Of a DNA stretch of 64,000 bases, positions 6,963 through 16,299 are shown in pieces. The position numbers and the translations under genes are program-made. A model generated the notes under the pieces. It worked only from the letters and a program-made list of their open reading frames with translations. It was not told the DNA's origin and did no database searches. The first letter of the stretch is position 1, and each line of letters starts with the position of its first letter. Location: contig NZ_JXKM01000004.1 in the NCBI RefSeq assembly GCF_001885905.1, positions 1 through 64,000 of the forward strand, given 5' to 3'. The DNA comes from Enterococcus devriesei (GTDB lineage Bacteria; Bacillota; Bacilli; Lactobacillales; Enterococcaceae).

Positions 6963-8550
6963 TGGAATCATCAAGCGTCTGATCGCAGTGAATATGCTGT
7001 ATGTCAATCCTTCTGCAACCAATCAAATTCGTAAAAAAGGCCACAAAGGCAAAAAAGTGATTCGCAGCATTCTGCAACAATATGTGCTGTCTGGTTTAAT
7101 TTTTCTTTTTGTCTATGGTGCCACGATGGTGATGATCGATTTTTCGCAACTGCCAGGGTTCTTTACCTATTATATGGCGCTGTTTGCATTGATTGGTTTC
7201 TCTCAATCTTTATCGGCGATCTTCAATGTCTTCTTTGAAAGTAAAGACTTGCAAGATTATTTAGCATTGCCGATTAAACAAGGCGAAGTCTTTATCGCTA
7301 AATTTTTGGCGGTGGGCATGACCATCGTTCCCTTTTTATTGCCATTGTTGATTCTGTTCTTTTTGACCGCCTTTAGAAGCGGTCAATTCATCCCAATCGC
7401 AGTGATTGCGGCGATTTTGCTATTTTTGATCTTTTTTATTTTGCTGTTTAGTTTTTGTAGTTTGATTGTGTTTGGCATGACTAAGACCAAGTTGTTTCGT
7501 CAGCATAAAAAATTATTTACTAGCTTGATGCTGGGCTTTTCAATGGTCGTTTCTGTTGGAGGCGTGTTAGCGATTAATTTTTCGCAAAATTCCGTCGATC
7601 ATTCAGCCAACGTAGTCGATCGTCATCCTTTCGCCATTTTTCTTCCTTTTTACCATGTCATGCATGACTTATTTTCGGTGGGGGGGCTCTTGCCACTAGT
7701 GGCTTTATTGTTGGTGACAGGTCTGCTGTTATTGGCGTTGCGAGGCTTTGTGGTACCAAGCTTATACGAACAATTCAGCGATGAGGGCTCTCATACTGTT
7801 GCAACGAAACGTAAACGGAAAGAGAATCGATCGTTGAAAAAACAATTGGGCAGCTATAATGTTCAATTGTTGAAAAATCCCAATTTGATCATGCAAGTCT
7901 TGACCTCATCTTTGATTATGCCGATCATTCTGTTGGCGACGATGGTGACGACGAATCCGGTAGACCTTCGAACACTGTCTCTGAAATTTGGTGGAGTGTT
8001 CTTCGTTAGTGGAATTGTTTTTGCTTGCGTCATGTTGAATCAAACGTCTTTTGTCAGTAATTTGATTTCACTGGATCGTGAGAACTTTTCCTTTATTCAA
8101 TCACTACCTTTATCATTAAGAAAATATTTACGTCAAAAATTTTGGGTAGGGTGTAAGATCCAAATGGCACTTGCTGGCGGCATAAGCATAATAATCGGTC
8201 TTATTATTCATTTGCCGCTCTTCTTGCTAGTCACTTTCGTTGTCGGAACGCTGTGGGGGACTTATCTCATGTCGCTGTATTTTTTCAGTCGCGACTATCG
8301 CTTGTTAAATGTGACTTGGACTAATGTCAGTCAGCTCTTTACTCGCGGCGTAGGCAACTACGGATTGATGCTATGGCTGTTTGGGACTTTCTTAATCGGG
8401 GCGATCTTAATTGCTTTGTATGTAGTTGGGGTCTTAATGGAATTGAATCCCGTTTTGCTAAACGGTGGCGTCATGCTTTGGTTAGCTATTCTCTCCGGGG
8501 CTTGGTTGTGGATCAATCATAATAATTTTTGGAAAAAGCTAGGCCATTAA
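6955..8550 (+). CDS. ABC transporter permease, YthQ/EcsB-like
   Basis: A 531-residue membrane protein with about ten to twelve hydrophobic segments and a charged loop in the middle (SHTVATKRKRKENRSLKK). It starts at ATG 6955 inside the end of the ATPase gene, with GAGGGGG as ribosome site. It forms the transport channel of an ABC-2-like exporter with the preceding ATPase. Two half-domains are suggested by the length. The substrate cannot be read from the sequence. Confidence 0.85.
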   Translation: MNSGIIKRLIAVNMLYVNPSATNQIRKKGHKGKKVIRSILQQYVLSGLIFLFVYGATMVMIDFSQLPGFFTYYMALFALIGFSQSLSAIFNVFFESKDLQDYLALPIKQGEVFIAKFLAVGMTIVPFLLPLLILFFLTAFRSGQFIPIAVIAAILLFLIFFILLFSFCSLIVFGMTKTKLFRQHKKLFTSLMLGFSMVVSVGGVLAINFSQNSVDHSANVVDRHPFAIFLPFYHVMHDLFSVGGLLPLVALLLVTGLLLLALRGFVVPSLYEQFSDEGSHTVATKRKRKENRSLKKQLGSYNVQLLKNPNLIMQVLTSSLIMPIILLATMVTTNPVDLRTLSLKFGGVFFVSGIVFACVMLNQTSFVSNLISLDRENFSFIQSLPLSLRKYLRQKFWVGCKIQMALAGGISIIIGLIIHLPLFLLVTFVVGTLWGTYLMSLYFFSRDYRLLNVTWTNVSQLFTRGVGNYGLMLWLFGTFLIGAILIALYVVGVLMELNPVLLNGGVMLWLAILSGAWLWINHNNFWKKLGH

Positions 8551-8560
8551 TACTATTTTA

Positions 8561-8590
8561 AAAGGAATTCCTAACAGGAGTTCCTTTTTT
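8561..8590 (+). terminator. terminator of ABC operon
   Basis: AAAGGAA..CCT and AGG..TTCCTTT form a stem with small internal mismatches, then T6. Confidence 0.75.
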
Positions 8591-9183
8591 ATGTTCTGTT
8601 CTAGGGGCTTGATTGATAAAATTTGACTGATTATAAAAATTAAATTCAACTGAACTATTTGATTGTTAGAAAATGTGCTTTAAATGGTGATTCGTTAAAA
8701 TATTTCAAATCATTTTATCATCTTTCTAGTGATAAAAAATGTTTTGATCATTCTTTTTAATTTTAACAGCGTTTTAAAACAAGGAACTAGCTATTTTTCT
8801 TGTCTTTTTTTAATTTGAAATAAAAATCAAGGGTTATAATGGCATCGGTTTCAGTTTATTTTTAACTTAGTATTTTATTGGTATAACAGTGCTTAATCGA
8901 TTGCTGAAAAAAAGATAAAAAAACAAATAAGAAATATTTATTTACAAAAATTGATTTTTTGTTATTTTATCATTTCGGAGAAAAGTTTTTTTGCTTGAAT
9001 GACACCAATAAAATTTTAAGTTGTTTAGAATTTTCAGTGAATTTTGCTTTCTTGCGCTTTGTCTTTTTTCATTGTAAAGTTAGCTTTGGGAATTTTTAAC
9101 TGTTGAAATATTCTTGCTCAATTAATAACTAGTGATAATTTTTTGAATTTATTTTTACGGCAGTTCCCAGATTATAATTGAAT
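8591..9183. other. long AT-rich intergenic region upstream of yjeM
   Basis: About 590 bp with no credible ORF. One inverted repeat is visible: TTTTATCA (8713-8720)/TGATAAAA (8730-8737), with a 9-base loop. The length and base bias suggest a regulated leader, but no riboswitch class is recognised. Confidence 0.4.
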
Positions 9184-9196
9184 AGGAGTGGTTTTA

Positions 9197-10684
9197 ATGT
9201 CCAAAGCAGAAAAAGGCATGACGCTTGGCGCTCTGGTCATGATGATCTTTACCTCAGTATTTGGGTTTGCCAATGGCCCGGTAGCCTTTTACTTGATGGG
9301 GTATGGCTCAATCGTCTTTTACGTTGTGGCTGCGATTCTATTTTTCATTCCTTTCGCGTTGATGATGGCAGAATTTGGTTCTACCATTAAAGGTGAAAAC
9401 AGTGGGATGTATAAATGGTTGGAAGTCAGCGTAGGACCTCGTTTCGCATTTATCGGAACGTTCATGTGGTTTGCTTCTTACGTTGTATGGATGGTATCAA
9501 CATCTTCAAAGGTATGGATTCCATTTACAACAACTTTTGCCGGAAGTGACCAAACGCAAAAATTGCATATGTTCGGTCTAAGTTCAACACAAATGGTTGG
9601 GATCTTAGCCTGCGTATGGATGATCATCGTTACTTTAGTCTCAATCAAAGGGGTTAAAGGGATCGTCAAAATTACAAGCTTAGGTGGCTTAGCCGTAACA
9701 AGCTTGAACGTTGTCTTGATTGTGATTTCAGGAATTATTTTGGTGACAAATGGCGGACATTTAGCGCAACCATTTGATCATATCTTACACTCACCAAATC
9801 CAAGTTATCAAAGTCCAATCGGTTTACTAGGTTTCGCGGTATTCGCGATCTTCGCTTACGGCGGTTTGGAAGCTGTTGGTGGGATGGTTGATAAAACCCG
9901 TAACCCAGAAAAAACATTCCCTAAAGCGGTTGTTCTTTCTGCCTTGATTATTTCGGTTGGGTACGCTCTAGGAATCTTCCTATGGGGTGTCAGCACAAAC
10001 TGGCAAGACGTTTTATCAGGTGATACAACAAACTTAGGTAATATTTCTTATGTTATGATGAACAACTTAGGAGTTGAATTTGGTAAAGGCATCGGTCTTA
10101 GCCAAGCAGCTGCTATCAGTATGGGGAACTGGTTTGCTCGTTATACTGGTCTAGGTATGTTCTTAGCATACAGTGGCGCCTTCTTTACATTGACGTATTC
10201 ACCATTGAAGACGTTGATTATGGGTACACCGAAAAAATTATGGCCGAAGAAATTCACTGAGTTGAATGAAAATGGCATGCCAAGTTATGCAATGTGGGCA
10301 CAATGTGCGATCGTTGTTGCGATTATCTTGATCGCTTCATTCGCTGCACCAGACCCATCTGCTTTCTACAATATCTTGACGTTGATGGCGAACGTATCAA
10401 TGACATTACCTTACTTGTTCTTGATCTATGCGTTCCCTAAATTCAAGAAAAAAGATGGTTTGGAACGTCCATTTGAAGTTTACAAATCTCATGGTATGAC
10501 TATGGCTATTAGTGTCATTGTCTTCTTATTAGTATTGGGTGCGAATGTCTTTACGATCTTCCAACCAATCATCGAAGGCGCTGGCCCGCACGATACACTT
10601 TGGATGATCGCTGGACCAGTAGGATTCTCAGTTGTAGGTATCTTGCTTTACCAAAGCTACGTACGCCGTTCAAAAGCCGAATAA
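9197..10684 (+). CDS. yjeM: APC-family amino-acid permease, YjeM-like
   Basis: A 495-residue, twelve-segment permease. It matches my recollection of E. coli YjeM closely along its length (MMIFTSVFGFAN near the start, FIGTFMWFASYVVWMVSTS, FAIFAYGGLEAVGGMVDKT, MANVSMTLPYLFLIYAFP). YjeM belongs to the glutamate/GABA antiporter group of the APC superfamily, but its substrate is not established. The ATG at 9197 has AGGAG 8 bases upstream; a GTG at 9188 overlaps the ribosome site. It is monocistronic with a strong terminator. No decarboxylase gene is adjacent, so an acid-resistance antiporter role is not supported by context. Confidence 0.9.
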   Translation: MSKAEKGMTLGALVMMIFTSVFGFANGPVAFYLMGYGSIVFYVVAAILFFIPFALMMAEFGSTIKGENSGMYKWLEVSVGPRFAFIGTFMWFASYVVWMVSTSSKVWIPFTTTFAGSDQTQKLHMFGLSSTQMVGILACVWMIIVTLVSIKGVKGIVKITSLGGLAVTSLNVVLIVISGIILVTNGGHLAQPFDHILHSPNPSYQSPIGLLGFAVFAIFAYGGLEAVGGMVDKTRNPEKTFPKAVVLSALIISVGYALGIFLWGVSTNWQDVLSGDTTNLGNISYVMMNNLGVEFGKGIGLSQAAAISMGNWFARYTGLGMFLAYSGAFFTLTYSPLKTLIMGTPKKLWPKKFTELNENGMPSYAMWAQCAIVVAIILIASFAAPDPSAFYNILTLMANVSMTLPYLFLIYAFPKFKKKDGLERPFEVYKSHGMTMAISVIVFLLVLGANVFTIFQPIIEGAGPHDTLWMIAGPVGFSVVGILLYQSYVRRSKAE

Positions 10685-10694
10685 TTTTTCGATT

Positions 10695-10727
10695 AAAGCC
10701 TCAGCGATATTCGCTGAGGCTTTTTTT
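10695..10727 (+). terminator. terminator of yjeM
   Basis: AAAGCCTCAGCGA-TAT-TCGCTGAGGCTTT followed by T tract; perfect stem. Confidence 0.95.
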
Positions 10728-10768
10728 GTCGGTTCTGACTATGCGCTCGAGTATTTTCTGATACACTA

Positions 10769-10801
10769 ATTGATGAACATTACCAAATAATATTCATCAA
10801 T
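10769..10801. repeat. inverted repeat upstream of XRE gene
   Basis: ATTGATGAA (10769-10777) and TTCATCAAT (10793-10801) are perfect 9-bp arms 15 bases apart, about 140 bp before the XRE-membrane gene. It is a possible operator. Confidence 0.4.
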
Positions 10802-10937
10802 CATGCTGAAAAGCTGCTAATAGAAGGTTTTTCTGCGTGATAAAGACTTTTGACAAGGGGAAAACAGCCGATGATAAAGAGCTTTGCTAGTGATCCTGTT
10901 TAGCAAGGTCTAAAGTGAGGCTAAAGGAGCGGATAAA

Positions 10938-11510
10938 ATGAATTTAAGCAAACAGATCAAACGATTGAGAGAAGCGGCGGGATTTTCTCAAGAAGAGCTA
11001 GCTGAAAAAATCTACGTTTCTCGCCAAACGATCTCTAATTGGGAGAATGAACGAAGCTATCCTGACATCCATAATCTGTTATTGCTGAGTGTTCTTTTTG
11101 ACGTGACTTTAGATGAACTTGTCAAAGGAGACGTGGAAACAATGAAAAAATTAATTGGAAATGATGAAATGAATAAGTACAGTTGGATCATGGTGGGAAC
11201 GATTGGTGCAGCGGCAGTCGCATTTGGACCAGCATGGAAGATTTTGGGGAACAAAGGGTTATGGATTCCGTTTATTTTGTGGCTGATTTGTATGTGGGCA
11301 GCCTTCAAAATCGAGAAAATCAAAAAGGACAACGATGTTAAAACCTATAAAGAAATCGTTGCTTATATGGAAGGCGAAGATGTGAGCAAAATTCGAAAGG
11401 AACGCAGTTTTAAAAAAGACATTTTGATTAAAACATTAACGGTTAGTCTTTTTACAATAGTTGTAGTGGCCATTGTGCTGTTAAGTTTGTGGTTCAGCGG
11501 AATGCTATAA
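10938..11510 (+). CDS. XRE-family HTH protein with C-terminal membrane segments
   Basis: A 190-residue protein. The N-terminal HTH_3 domain (residues 4-58: LREAAGFSQEELAEKIYVSRQTISNWENERSYPD) is followed by two hydrophobic segments around 80-115 and a third near the C-terminus (165-188). Such membrane-tethered XRE regulators are common in Firmicutes, often with unknown targets. AAAGGAGCG lies just upstream of the ATG. It may bind the inverted repeat at 10769-10801, which is inference. Confidence 0.85.
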   Translation: MNLSKQIKRLREAAGFSQEELAEKIYVSRQTISNWENERSYPDIHNLLLLSVLFDVTLDELVKGDVETMKKLIGNDEMNKYSWIMVGTIGAAAVAFGPAWKILGNKGLWIPFILWLICMWAAFKIEKIKKDNDVKTYKEIVAYMEGEDVSKIRKERSFKKDILIKTLTVSLFTIVVVAIVLLSLWFSGML

Positions 11511-11538
11511 AAAACCGCTCCTGTCTTGTCAGGAGCGG
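11509..11538 (-). terminator. terminator of TMEM175-like gene
   Basis: CCGCTCCTG-TCTTGT-CAGGAGCGG is a perfect 9-bp stem. The A run on its left becomes the T tract for the minus-strand gene. It may also end the convergent XRE transcript. Confidence 0.85.
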
Positions 11539-11543
11539 AGCAT

Positions 11544-12149
11544 TCATTCGATCGTTTCATCAAAAATTTTATCACTATCATCATTAGTCCAAAAAGCCAT
11601 AATGATCAGTTCGATCAAGGTCGCGATTAGACTGATGGGAGGATAGAAATAGATCCCAATTCCGATAATGATCACGGTTAGAGGAAAATAGAGGCTGCTC
11701 ATATATTGATTAGGTCCCATCTTCCGAATTTTTTGACTGATAATGGGGTGTTTTTCTTGGTGTAACTGTTCAAAGCTTTTGCTAAGCCGAAGATAGGCGA
11801 CGCTCCAAAGGGTAAAGATGAAAAGATAAAAGTATTCTGGCCCGCGATGGGACATAAATTTTCCAGCCCAGGCGGTGGCGACGGGAATCAAAGCCATTGT
11901 AAAGAGCCAAATATTATTGACCCAGTAAATCCGCTTTGTTACATGTTTCGTTAGGCTGAACATATAATGATGATTGTACCAAGCCACCGCGATAAAAAAG
12001 AAACTGACGGCATAGGCGAATAAATAGGTCAAATTTTCTAAAATAGCTTGCCAATGAAAATCTTCAGGGGTTTTAAATTCTAAGATCATGATGGTCATAA
12101 TAATCGCTACGATCGCATCAGAAAATGCTTCAACTCTGCCTTTATTCAT
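11544..12149 (-). CDS. TMEM175/DUF1211-family membrane protein
   Basis: A 201-residue protein with six hydrophobic segments. It starts MNKGRVEAFSDAIVAIIMTIM, carrying the R-x3-FSD motif typical of TMEM175 proteins, whose bacterial members are tetrameric potassium channels. AAAGGA precedes the ATG. It stands alone between terminators. Potassium conduction is a family inference. Confidence 0.85.
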   Translation of the reverse strand: MNKGRVEAFSDAIVAIIMTIMILEFKTPEDFHWQAILENLTYLFAYAVSFFFIAVAWYNHHYMFSLTKHVTKRIYWVNNIWLFTMALIPVATAWAGKFMSHRGPEYFYLFIFTLWSVAYLRLSKSFEQLHQEKHPIISQKIRKMGPNQYMSSLYFPLTVIIIGIGIYFYPPISLIATLIELIIMAFWTNDDSDKIFDETIE

Positions 12150-12257
12150 AATGAATAATCCTTTCTAGTGTCTCAAGAGAGTTACTTTTACGCTTAGTTT
12201 TAGCATGATAATAAATTTCAAGCAACTGATAGTACTTTTGGCTGGATCAGATCAGAA

Positions 12258-12304
12258 AAAAAAGCTTGTACGTAGTCGTAAGACGATCACGTACAAGCTT
12301 TTTT
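12258..12304. terminator. bidirectional terminator downstream of mleP
   Basis: AAAAGCTTGTACGT and ACGTACAAGCTTTT flank a 15-base loop, with A and T runs on the outside. It ends the mle operon on the minus strand. Confidence 0.9.
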
Positions 12305-12329
12305 AGAAGGAGGGAACAAGAGTAAAGTT

Positions 12330-13652
12330 TTAGGAGAATAACTGCATCAGGAAACCAGAAATGATTAAGACGATGGCTCCGCCTAAACGGTTACCCATTT
12401 GCGCAAAAGCAATCAATTCCATCCGATTTGCCGCAGACAATACAGCTACATTCCCAGTGCCGCCCATTGAGTTGTTACATAAGCCGGCAGTGATGGTTGA
12501 TTCGATCGGATACAAGCCAAATAGGCGACCGACGAAGCCAGAAACAAGTGAAATAACGATCACACTGGTTAAACATAAAACGACAAATTGCCATGTCAAA
12601 GCAGAAGCTAAGACATTTAAGTTCAATAAGGCAATACCGATACCAGCTAAGACAGCGGCTGTTAAGTTTTTAACGATTAAATTATTGAACATGATCGCTG
12701 CATCTTCATAATATTCAGGTAATACATTGGTGATTTTACAAATTACCACGATAATAATCATGAAGGCATACGCGTGAATTTTAGGCACAAAGAAATTACA
12801 GATTTGACCAAGGATGAAGAAGGTCAAGGCCACCATCATGCCCACGCCTAATTGGAAAATATCTGGTTTGACTTCGCGAGGCTTACCGTCACCAAGATCG
12901 CCTTTTTCCATCAATTTTCCGTTACCGTTAATCTTAGGAAATGATTGCCCTGCACGAGCAACTAAAGCGGCACCGATGATTGCTAAAACATTGGTCATGG
13001 CGGTTGCTGGAATCAAGCGAGAAATAATCGAAGAAGCATCTGTTCCTAAAACATGCGCATAAATGGTTGATAGGGGTACAGCGCCTGCACCGACACCACC
13101 AGCCATAGCGGGTAATGAGATATAAAGAACAGAATTGGCAAAGCCATTACCGATCAACATACCGACAAGTCCAACGGCGAAGAAAGAAACAATCATAGAA
13201 ATAAGTGCCACGGGAATAAACCGAACTGAAGCTTTCATTAGTAGCTTGCGGTTCATACCTAGAATACTACCAGTAATCAGAGCGGCAATATAAAAGTCTA
13301 AGAAGCCCATATTGGTTACGAAATTCTTTGTTGATTCAACGACATAATCAGGTAAGATGCCAAATGTTGCGATTGCTGCAGAAGCAAAGATCGCAAAAAC
13401 AGAGCCACCACCTAAATAACTTTTGACGATTGGAATTTTATTACCGACGAAGTGGAATAAATTTCCGAAAATAACTAAAATAGCGATTGGGCCGATCATA
13501 TTCGTCGGTAATTTTTTCAAGGCGATTGCGATGATTAATACAATTACCATAATCAAATAAATTGGTAAGCTAACGCCGGAAATTTTGGTTGACCAAAAAC
13601 CGGTCTTTTTTTCTTCAACTGGTGTAGCAGTTGAGGGTTCTTTTTGTGCCAT
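12330..13652 (-). CDS. mleP: malate/lactate carrier, 2-hydroxycarboxylate transporter family
   Basis: A 440-residue membrane protein of the 2-HCT family (CitS, CitP, MaeN, MleP). Two glycine-rich re-entrant motifs are visible (MAGGVGAGAVPLS and NNSMGGTGNVAVLS), with a conserved FAQMGNRLGGA near the end. It is encoded after mleS on the same strand, so malate-lactate exchange is the likely role. The start MAQKEPS at 13652 has GAAAGGACG upstream. A longer frame to 13787 would include the intergenic palindrome and lacks a ribosome site. The symbol rests on context; another dicarboxylate substrate is possible. Confidence 0.88.
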   Translation of the reverse strand: MAQKEPSTATPVEEKKTGFWSTKISGVSLPIYLIMVIVLIIAIALKKLPTNMIGPIAILVIFGNLFHFVGNKIPIVKSYLGGGSVFAIFASAAIATFGILPDYVVESTKNFVTNMGFLDFYIAALITGSILGMNRKLLMKASVRFIPVALISMIVSFFAVGLVGMLIGNGFANSVLYISLPAMAGGVGAGAVPLSTIYAHVLGTDASSIISRLIPATAMTNVLAIIGAALVARAGQSFPKINGNGKLMEKGDLGDGKPREVKPDIFQLGVGMMVALTFFILGQICNFFVPKIHAYAFMIIIVVICKITNVLPEYYEDAAIMFNNLIVKNLTAAVLAGIGIALLNLNVLASALTWQFVVLCLTSVIVISLVSGFVGRLFGLYPIESTITAGLCNNSMGGTGNVAVLSAANRMELIAFAQMGNRLGGAIVLIISGFLMQLFS

Positions 13653-13693
13653 TGGAGACGTCCTTTCTTTGATAAAACATGGATGAATGCCAT

Positions 13694-13724
13694 AAAAAGA
13701 GGGAGTAGAATATTCTACTCCTTC
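13694..13724 (-). terminator. 20-bp palindrome with T run between mleS and mleP
   Basis: 13702-13721 is a perfect 20-bp palindrome (GGAGTAGAAT and its complement). On the minus strand it is followed by CTC and T5, so it can act as a partial terminator or RNA processing stem that lowers mleP relative to mleS. Confidence 0.6.
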
Positions 13725-13768
13725 TCTTAAGAGCGTTTTATTGCTTTCATTTTGACTAAATAATTCTT

Positions 13769-15394
13769 TTAGTATTCTGGAAGCCATTTGGCTGCTTCAA
13801 CAGCAGCTTTTACATCAGTAATGTCTTCACGGTTCAATTTTTGATCCATGACAGATTTCACGACAGTTTCCGCAATGATTTGAGAAAACTCAGTGATTTT
13901 TGCGACTGGAGGTAAGATCGATGCACCTGGTTTTGTGACATCAACGATTCCGCCTAGTGCGCGACTCGCTTGAGAGATGATTTCATCGTTTACTCGAGTT
14001 GATGTTGAAGCGATCAACCCTAAGCCTAAGCCTGGATACATCAAAGCATTGTTTGCTTGTCCAATTTGATAAGTCACACCCTTGTATTCAACATCGTCAG
14101 CTGGGATACCCGTTCCGATTAACGCTTTGCCATCCGTCCATTTAATTAAGTCTTCAGCCGTTGCTTCAGCTAATTTTGTTGGATTTGATAAAGGCATAAT
14201 AATTGGACGAGTTGTATGAGCAGCCATTTCTTTGACGATTGTTTCTGAGAACGCACCTGGTTGAGTAGAAGTACCAATCATGATCGTTGGTTGGATTTCT
14301 TTTACAACAGCTTCTAAGTTGGTTAACTCAGTGTTGTTGGTAAATTCAGCTCGTTTTCTAGCAAATGGAATTTGGCCAGGTGTCAAGCCTTCAGTGTCTT
14401 CAAATAATAACCCTTGTTTGTCGACTTGGTAGAAGTGTTTACGTGCTTCTTCTTCAGGTGTTCCTTGACGGACCATTTCTTTTAATAGAATATTCGCAAT
14501 ACCGACGCCAGCAGTACCAGCACCGAAAGTAAGAATTCTTTGATCTTTCAACACTTCGTCAGAGATATTTAACCCGCCTAAGACACCAGCAAGCACAACA
14601 ATCCCTGTGCCTTGGATATCATCATTGAAGGTAGTGATCTTATCTTGATATTTTTCAAGGATATTTGCAGCGTTACCGCGGCCAAAGTCTTCCCAGTGTA
14701 ATAACAATTCAGGAAATAAATCGGTAGCTGACTCAACAAATTCATCGATAAATTCATAGTAAGTATCGCCTTCGACACGGGCGTGGCGATTTCCTAAGTA
14801 AAGCGGGTTGTTCAATAATTCTTCGTTGTTTGTACCAGCATCGATTGAAACAGGCAGAACTTGAGCAGGATTGATACCAGCAGCGGCAGTATAAACCATT
14901 AATTTTCCGATTGCGATATCGACACCGTTGACACCCCAGTCGCCCATACCAAGAATTCCTTCAGCATCAGTTACAACAATCAAACGAATGTCGCGACCAG
15001 CTGCAGCGTTTTTCAAGCTCTCTTTAATGCTTGCTTGGTCATCAATTGAAAGGAAAGCAGCGTCTTGTGGTTCAACGAAAATTTCATTATATTGTTCGAT
15101 TGAATCTGCTACGACTGGATCATAAACGATTGGCATGAATTCGACTAAATGTTGGCCCATCAATTTGAAAAATAAGGTCCGATTTGTATTAAAGATGTTC
15201 ATTAAGAAAATACGTTTTTCTAAATCTGATGGTTTGCTTAAGTATTGTCCGTACGCTTGAACGGCTTGTTGTTCAAGTGTTTGCACGGTGCTTGGCAGCA
15301 TGCCTGTGATTCCGTATTTTGCGCGTTCTTCTTTAGTGAACGCAGTCCCTTTATTTAAGAATGGGTTGTTCAATAGGTTTAAACCTGTAAGCAT
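13769..15394 (-). CDS. mleS: malolactic enzyme
   Basis: This 541-residue enzyme converts L-malate to L-lactate and CO2 with NAD+ and Mn2+, in the cytosol. Its length equals known malolactic enzymes, and malic-enzyme-fold motifs are present ([39 protein letters not shown], and the nucleotide site [15 protein letters not shown]). Smaller malic enzymes of the MaeE type are near 390 residues, which favours MleS here. The ribosome site is TAGGAGGATT. The promoter is at 15428-15457 and the carrier mleP follows. Together they decarboxylate malate and generate proton-motive force and pH relief. Confidence 0.93.
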   Translation of the reverse strand: MLTGLNLLNNPFLNKGTAFTKEERAKYGITGMLPSTVQTLEQQAVQAYGQYLSKPSDLEKRIFLMNIFNTNRTLFFKLMGQHLVEFMPIVYDPVVADSIEQYNEIFVEPQDAAFLSIDDQASIKESLKNAAAGRDIRLIVVTDAEGILGMGDWGVNGVDIAIGKLMVYTAAAGINPAQVLPVSIDAGTNNEELLNNPLYLGNRHARVEGDTYYEFIDEFVESATDLFPELLLHWEDFGRGNAANILEKYQDKITTFNDDIQGTGIVVLAGVLGGLNISDEVLKDQRILTFGAGTAGVGIANILLKEMVRQGTPEEEARKHFYQVDKQGLLFEDTEGLTPGQIPFARKRAEFTNNTELTNLEAVVKEIQPTIMIGTSTQPGAFSETIVKEMAAHTTRPIIMPLSNPTKLAEATAEDLIKWTDGKALIGTGIPADDVEYKGVTYQIGQANNALMYPGLGLGLIASTSTRVNDEIISQASRALGGIVDVTKPGASILPPVAKITEFSQIIAETVVKSVMDQKLNREDITDVKAAVEAAKWLPEY

Positions 15395-15427
15395 AAATAA
15401 ATCCTCCTAAATTTTAAGTGCTAGGGA

Positions 15428-15457
15428 AGTATAATGAAGAAACGAAGGTATAGTCAA
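15428..15457 (-). promoter_or_regulatory. promoter of mleS-mleP
   Basis: On the minus strand, TTGACT (15452-15457), an 18-bp spacer and TATACT (15428-15433). No mleR gene is adjacent. Confidence 0.7.
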
Positions 15458-15590
15458 AAACGTTAGTTATGATAAATTTTGTTTATATGACAGAAATATT
15501 CAGTCGAAAAATGCTGTAAAGCAGGTAAAGAAGAGTCGTTCCCGATTTCATTCAATGGATTAAGCTTTTTGATTCAAATTGTAATAAACA

Positions 15591-15633
15591 AAAAATACCG
15601 AAGATCCGTTAAGAGATCTTCGGTATTTTTTAG
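15591..15633 (-). terminator. terminator after DUF2316 gene
   Basis: AAAAATACCGAAGATC and GATCTTCGGTATTTTT are perfect 16-bp arms around an 8-base loop. It can work on both strands. Confidence 0.9.
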
Positions 15634-15714
15634 TTTGTTCTGATAATCAAAAGGCAGGGAAGGGAATCGTTTATATCAAACATTATTATCTCTTTAAAGA
15701 ACACACTTTAGTGA

Positions 15715-16014
15715 TTAACCGATTTTTTTCTTATCGATCCGACGACTGTTCAAAAACCAGTGGCGATGGTAATCACCAACTAAAGCGGTGAAAGGGACGC
15801 TGGCAATGCCTTGTTGTTGAAGGGCGTCTTCTAAATAATTTTTTAAGACCCATGGATCTTCGATTCGGGAGACATTCAATGCTAAAGTATCGGCGATCAC
15901 ATCTGGTGTCGTATTCAAGTCGGCGGCGATTTGTTTGAGACTCAAGCCGCTGCGTTCAAAATTTTCTTGGAATTCGTTTTTTGTATTGATCGTTTGTTGT
16001 TGATTTAATGACAT
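15715..16014 (-). CDS. DUF2316 family protein
   Basis: A 99-residue HTH-like protein: FQENFERSGLSLKQIAADLNTTPDVIADTLAL is followed by a basic C-terminus ending SRRIDKKKIG. The layout fits the small DUF2316 family of Firmicutes, whose function is not known; a DNA-binding role is suggested by the helix-turn-helix-like first half. Its leader contains a 13-bp direct repeat and an inverted repeat, so autoregulation is plausible. Confidence 0.8.
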   Translation of the reverse strand: MSLNQQQTINTKNEFQENFERSGLSLKQIAADLNTTPDVIADTLALNVSRIEDPWVLKNYLEDALQQQGIASVPFTALVGDYHRHWFLNSRRIDKKKIG

Positions 16015-16076
16015 AGCATACGCTTCTTTCTTTAAAAATAAATAGTTGTATTTTTAACTATAGATAGCATACGCTT
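16013..16076 (-). promoter_or_regulatory. direct and inverted repeats in DUF2316 leader
   Basis: ATAGCATACGCTT occurs at 16013-16025 (touching the start codon) and again at 16064-16076. Between them ATAGTT (16042-16047) and AACTAT (16056-16061) form an inverted repeat. This arrangement suggests an operator. Confidence 0.5.
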
Positions 16077-16232
16077 TTAAAATTCGACTGTCAAACAAAA
16101 GGTTGTCCTTAAAAATTTTTTTTGGGATAAAATTGCGAAGTGTTTTTTGCAAATCAAACTGAAACTTTTTCAGATAAAATGAAATGAAAAGCAAATTAGT
16201 TTAAAATTAGTCTTTTATCATTTAAATACTTC

Positions 16233-16241
16233 TGTTATAAT
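16233..16241 (+). promoter_or_regulatory. extended -10 promoter of ser operon
   Basis: TGT-TATAAT at 16233-16241, with no good -35; 58 bases before the serC start. Confidence 0.55.
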
Positions 16242-16299
16242 TGGCATCACATCTGAAAGAGGTTACTTGTTTTATCAAATCGAAAAGGAGCGAATATGT

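Noticed and set aside
9197-10684. GadC glutamate/GABA antiporter of acid resistance
   Set aside because: The sequence fits YjeM better and there is no glutamate decarboxylase gene nearby.
13653-13787. N-terminal extension of MleP
   Set aside because: It contains the intergenic palindrome; the ATG at 13652 has a proper ribosome site and gives the family length.
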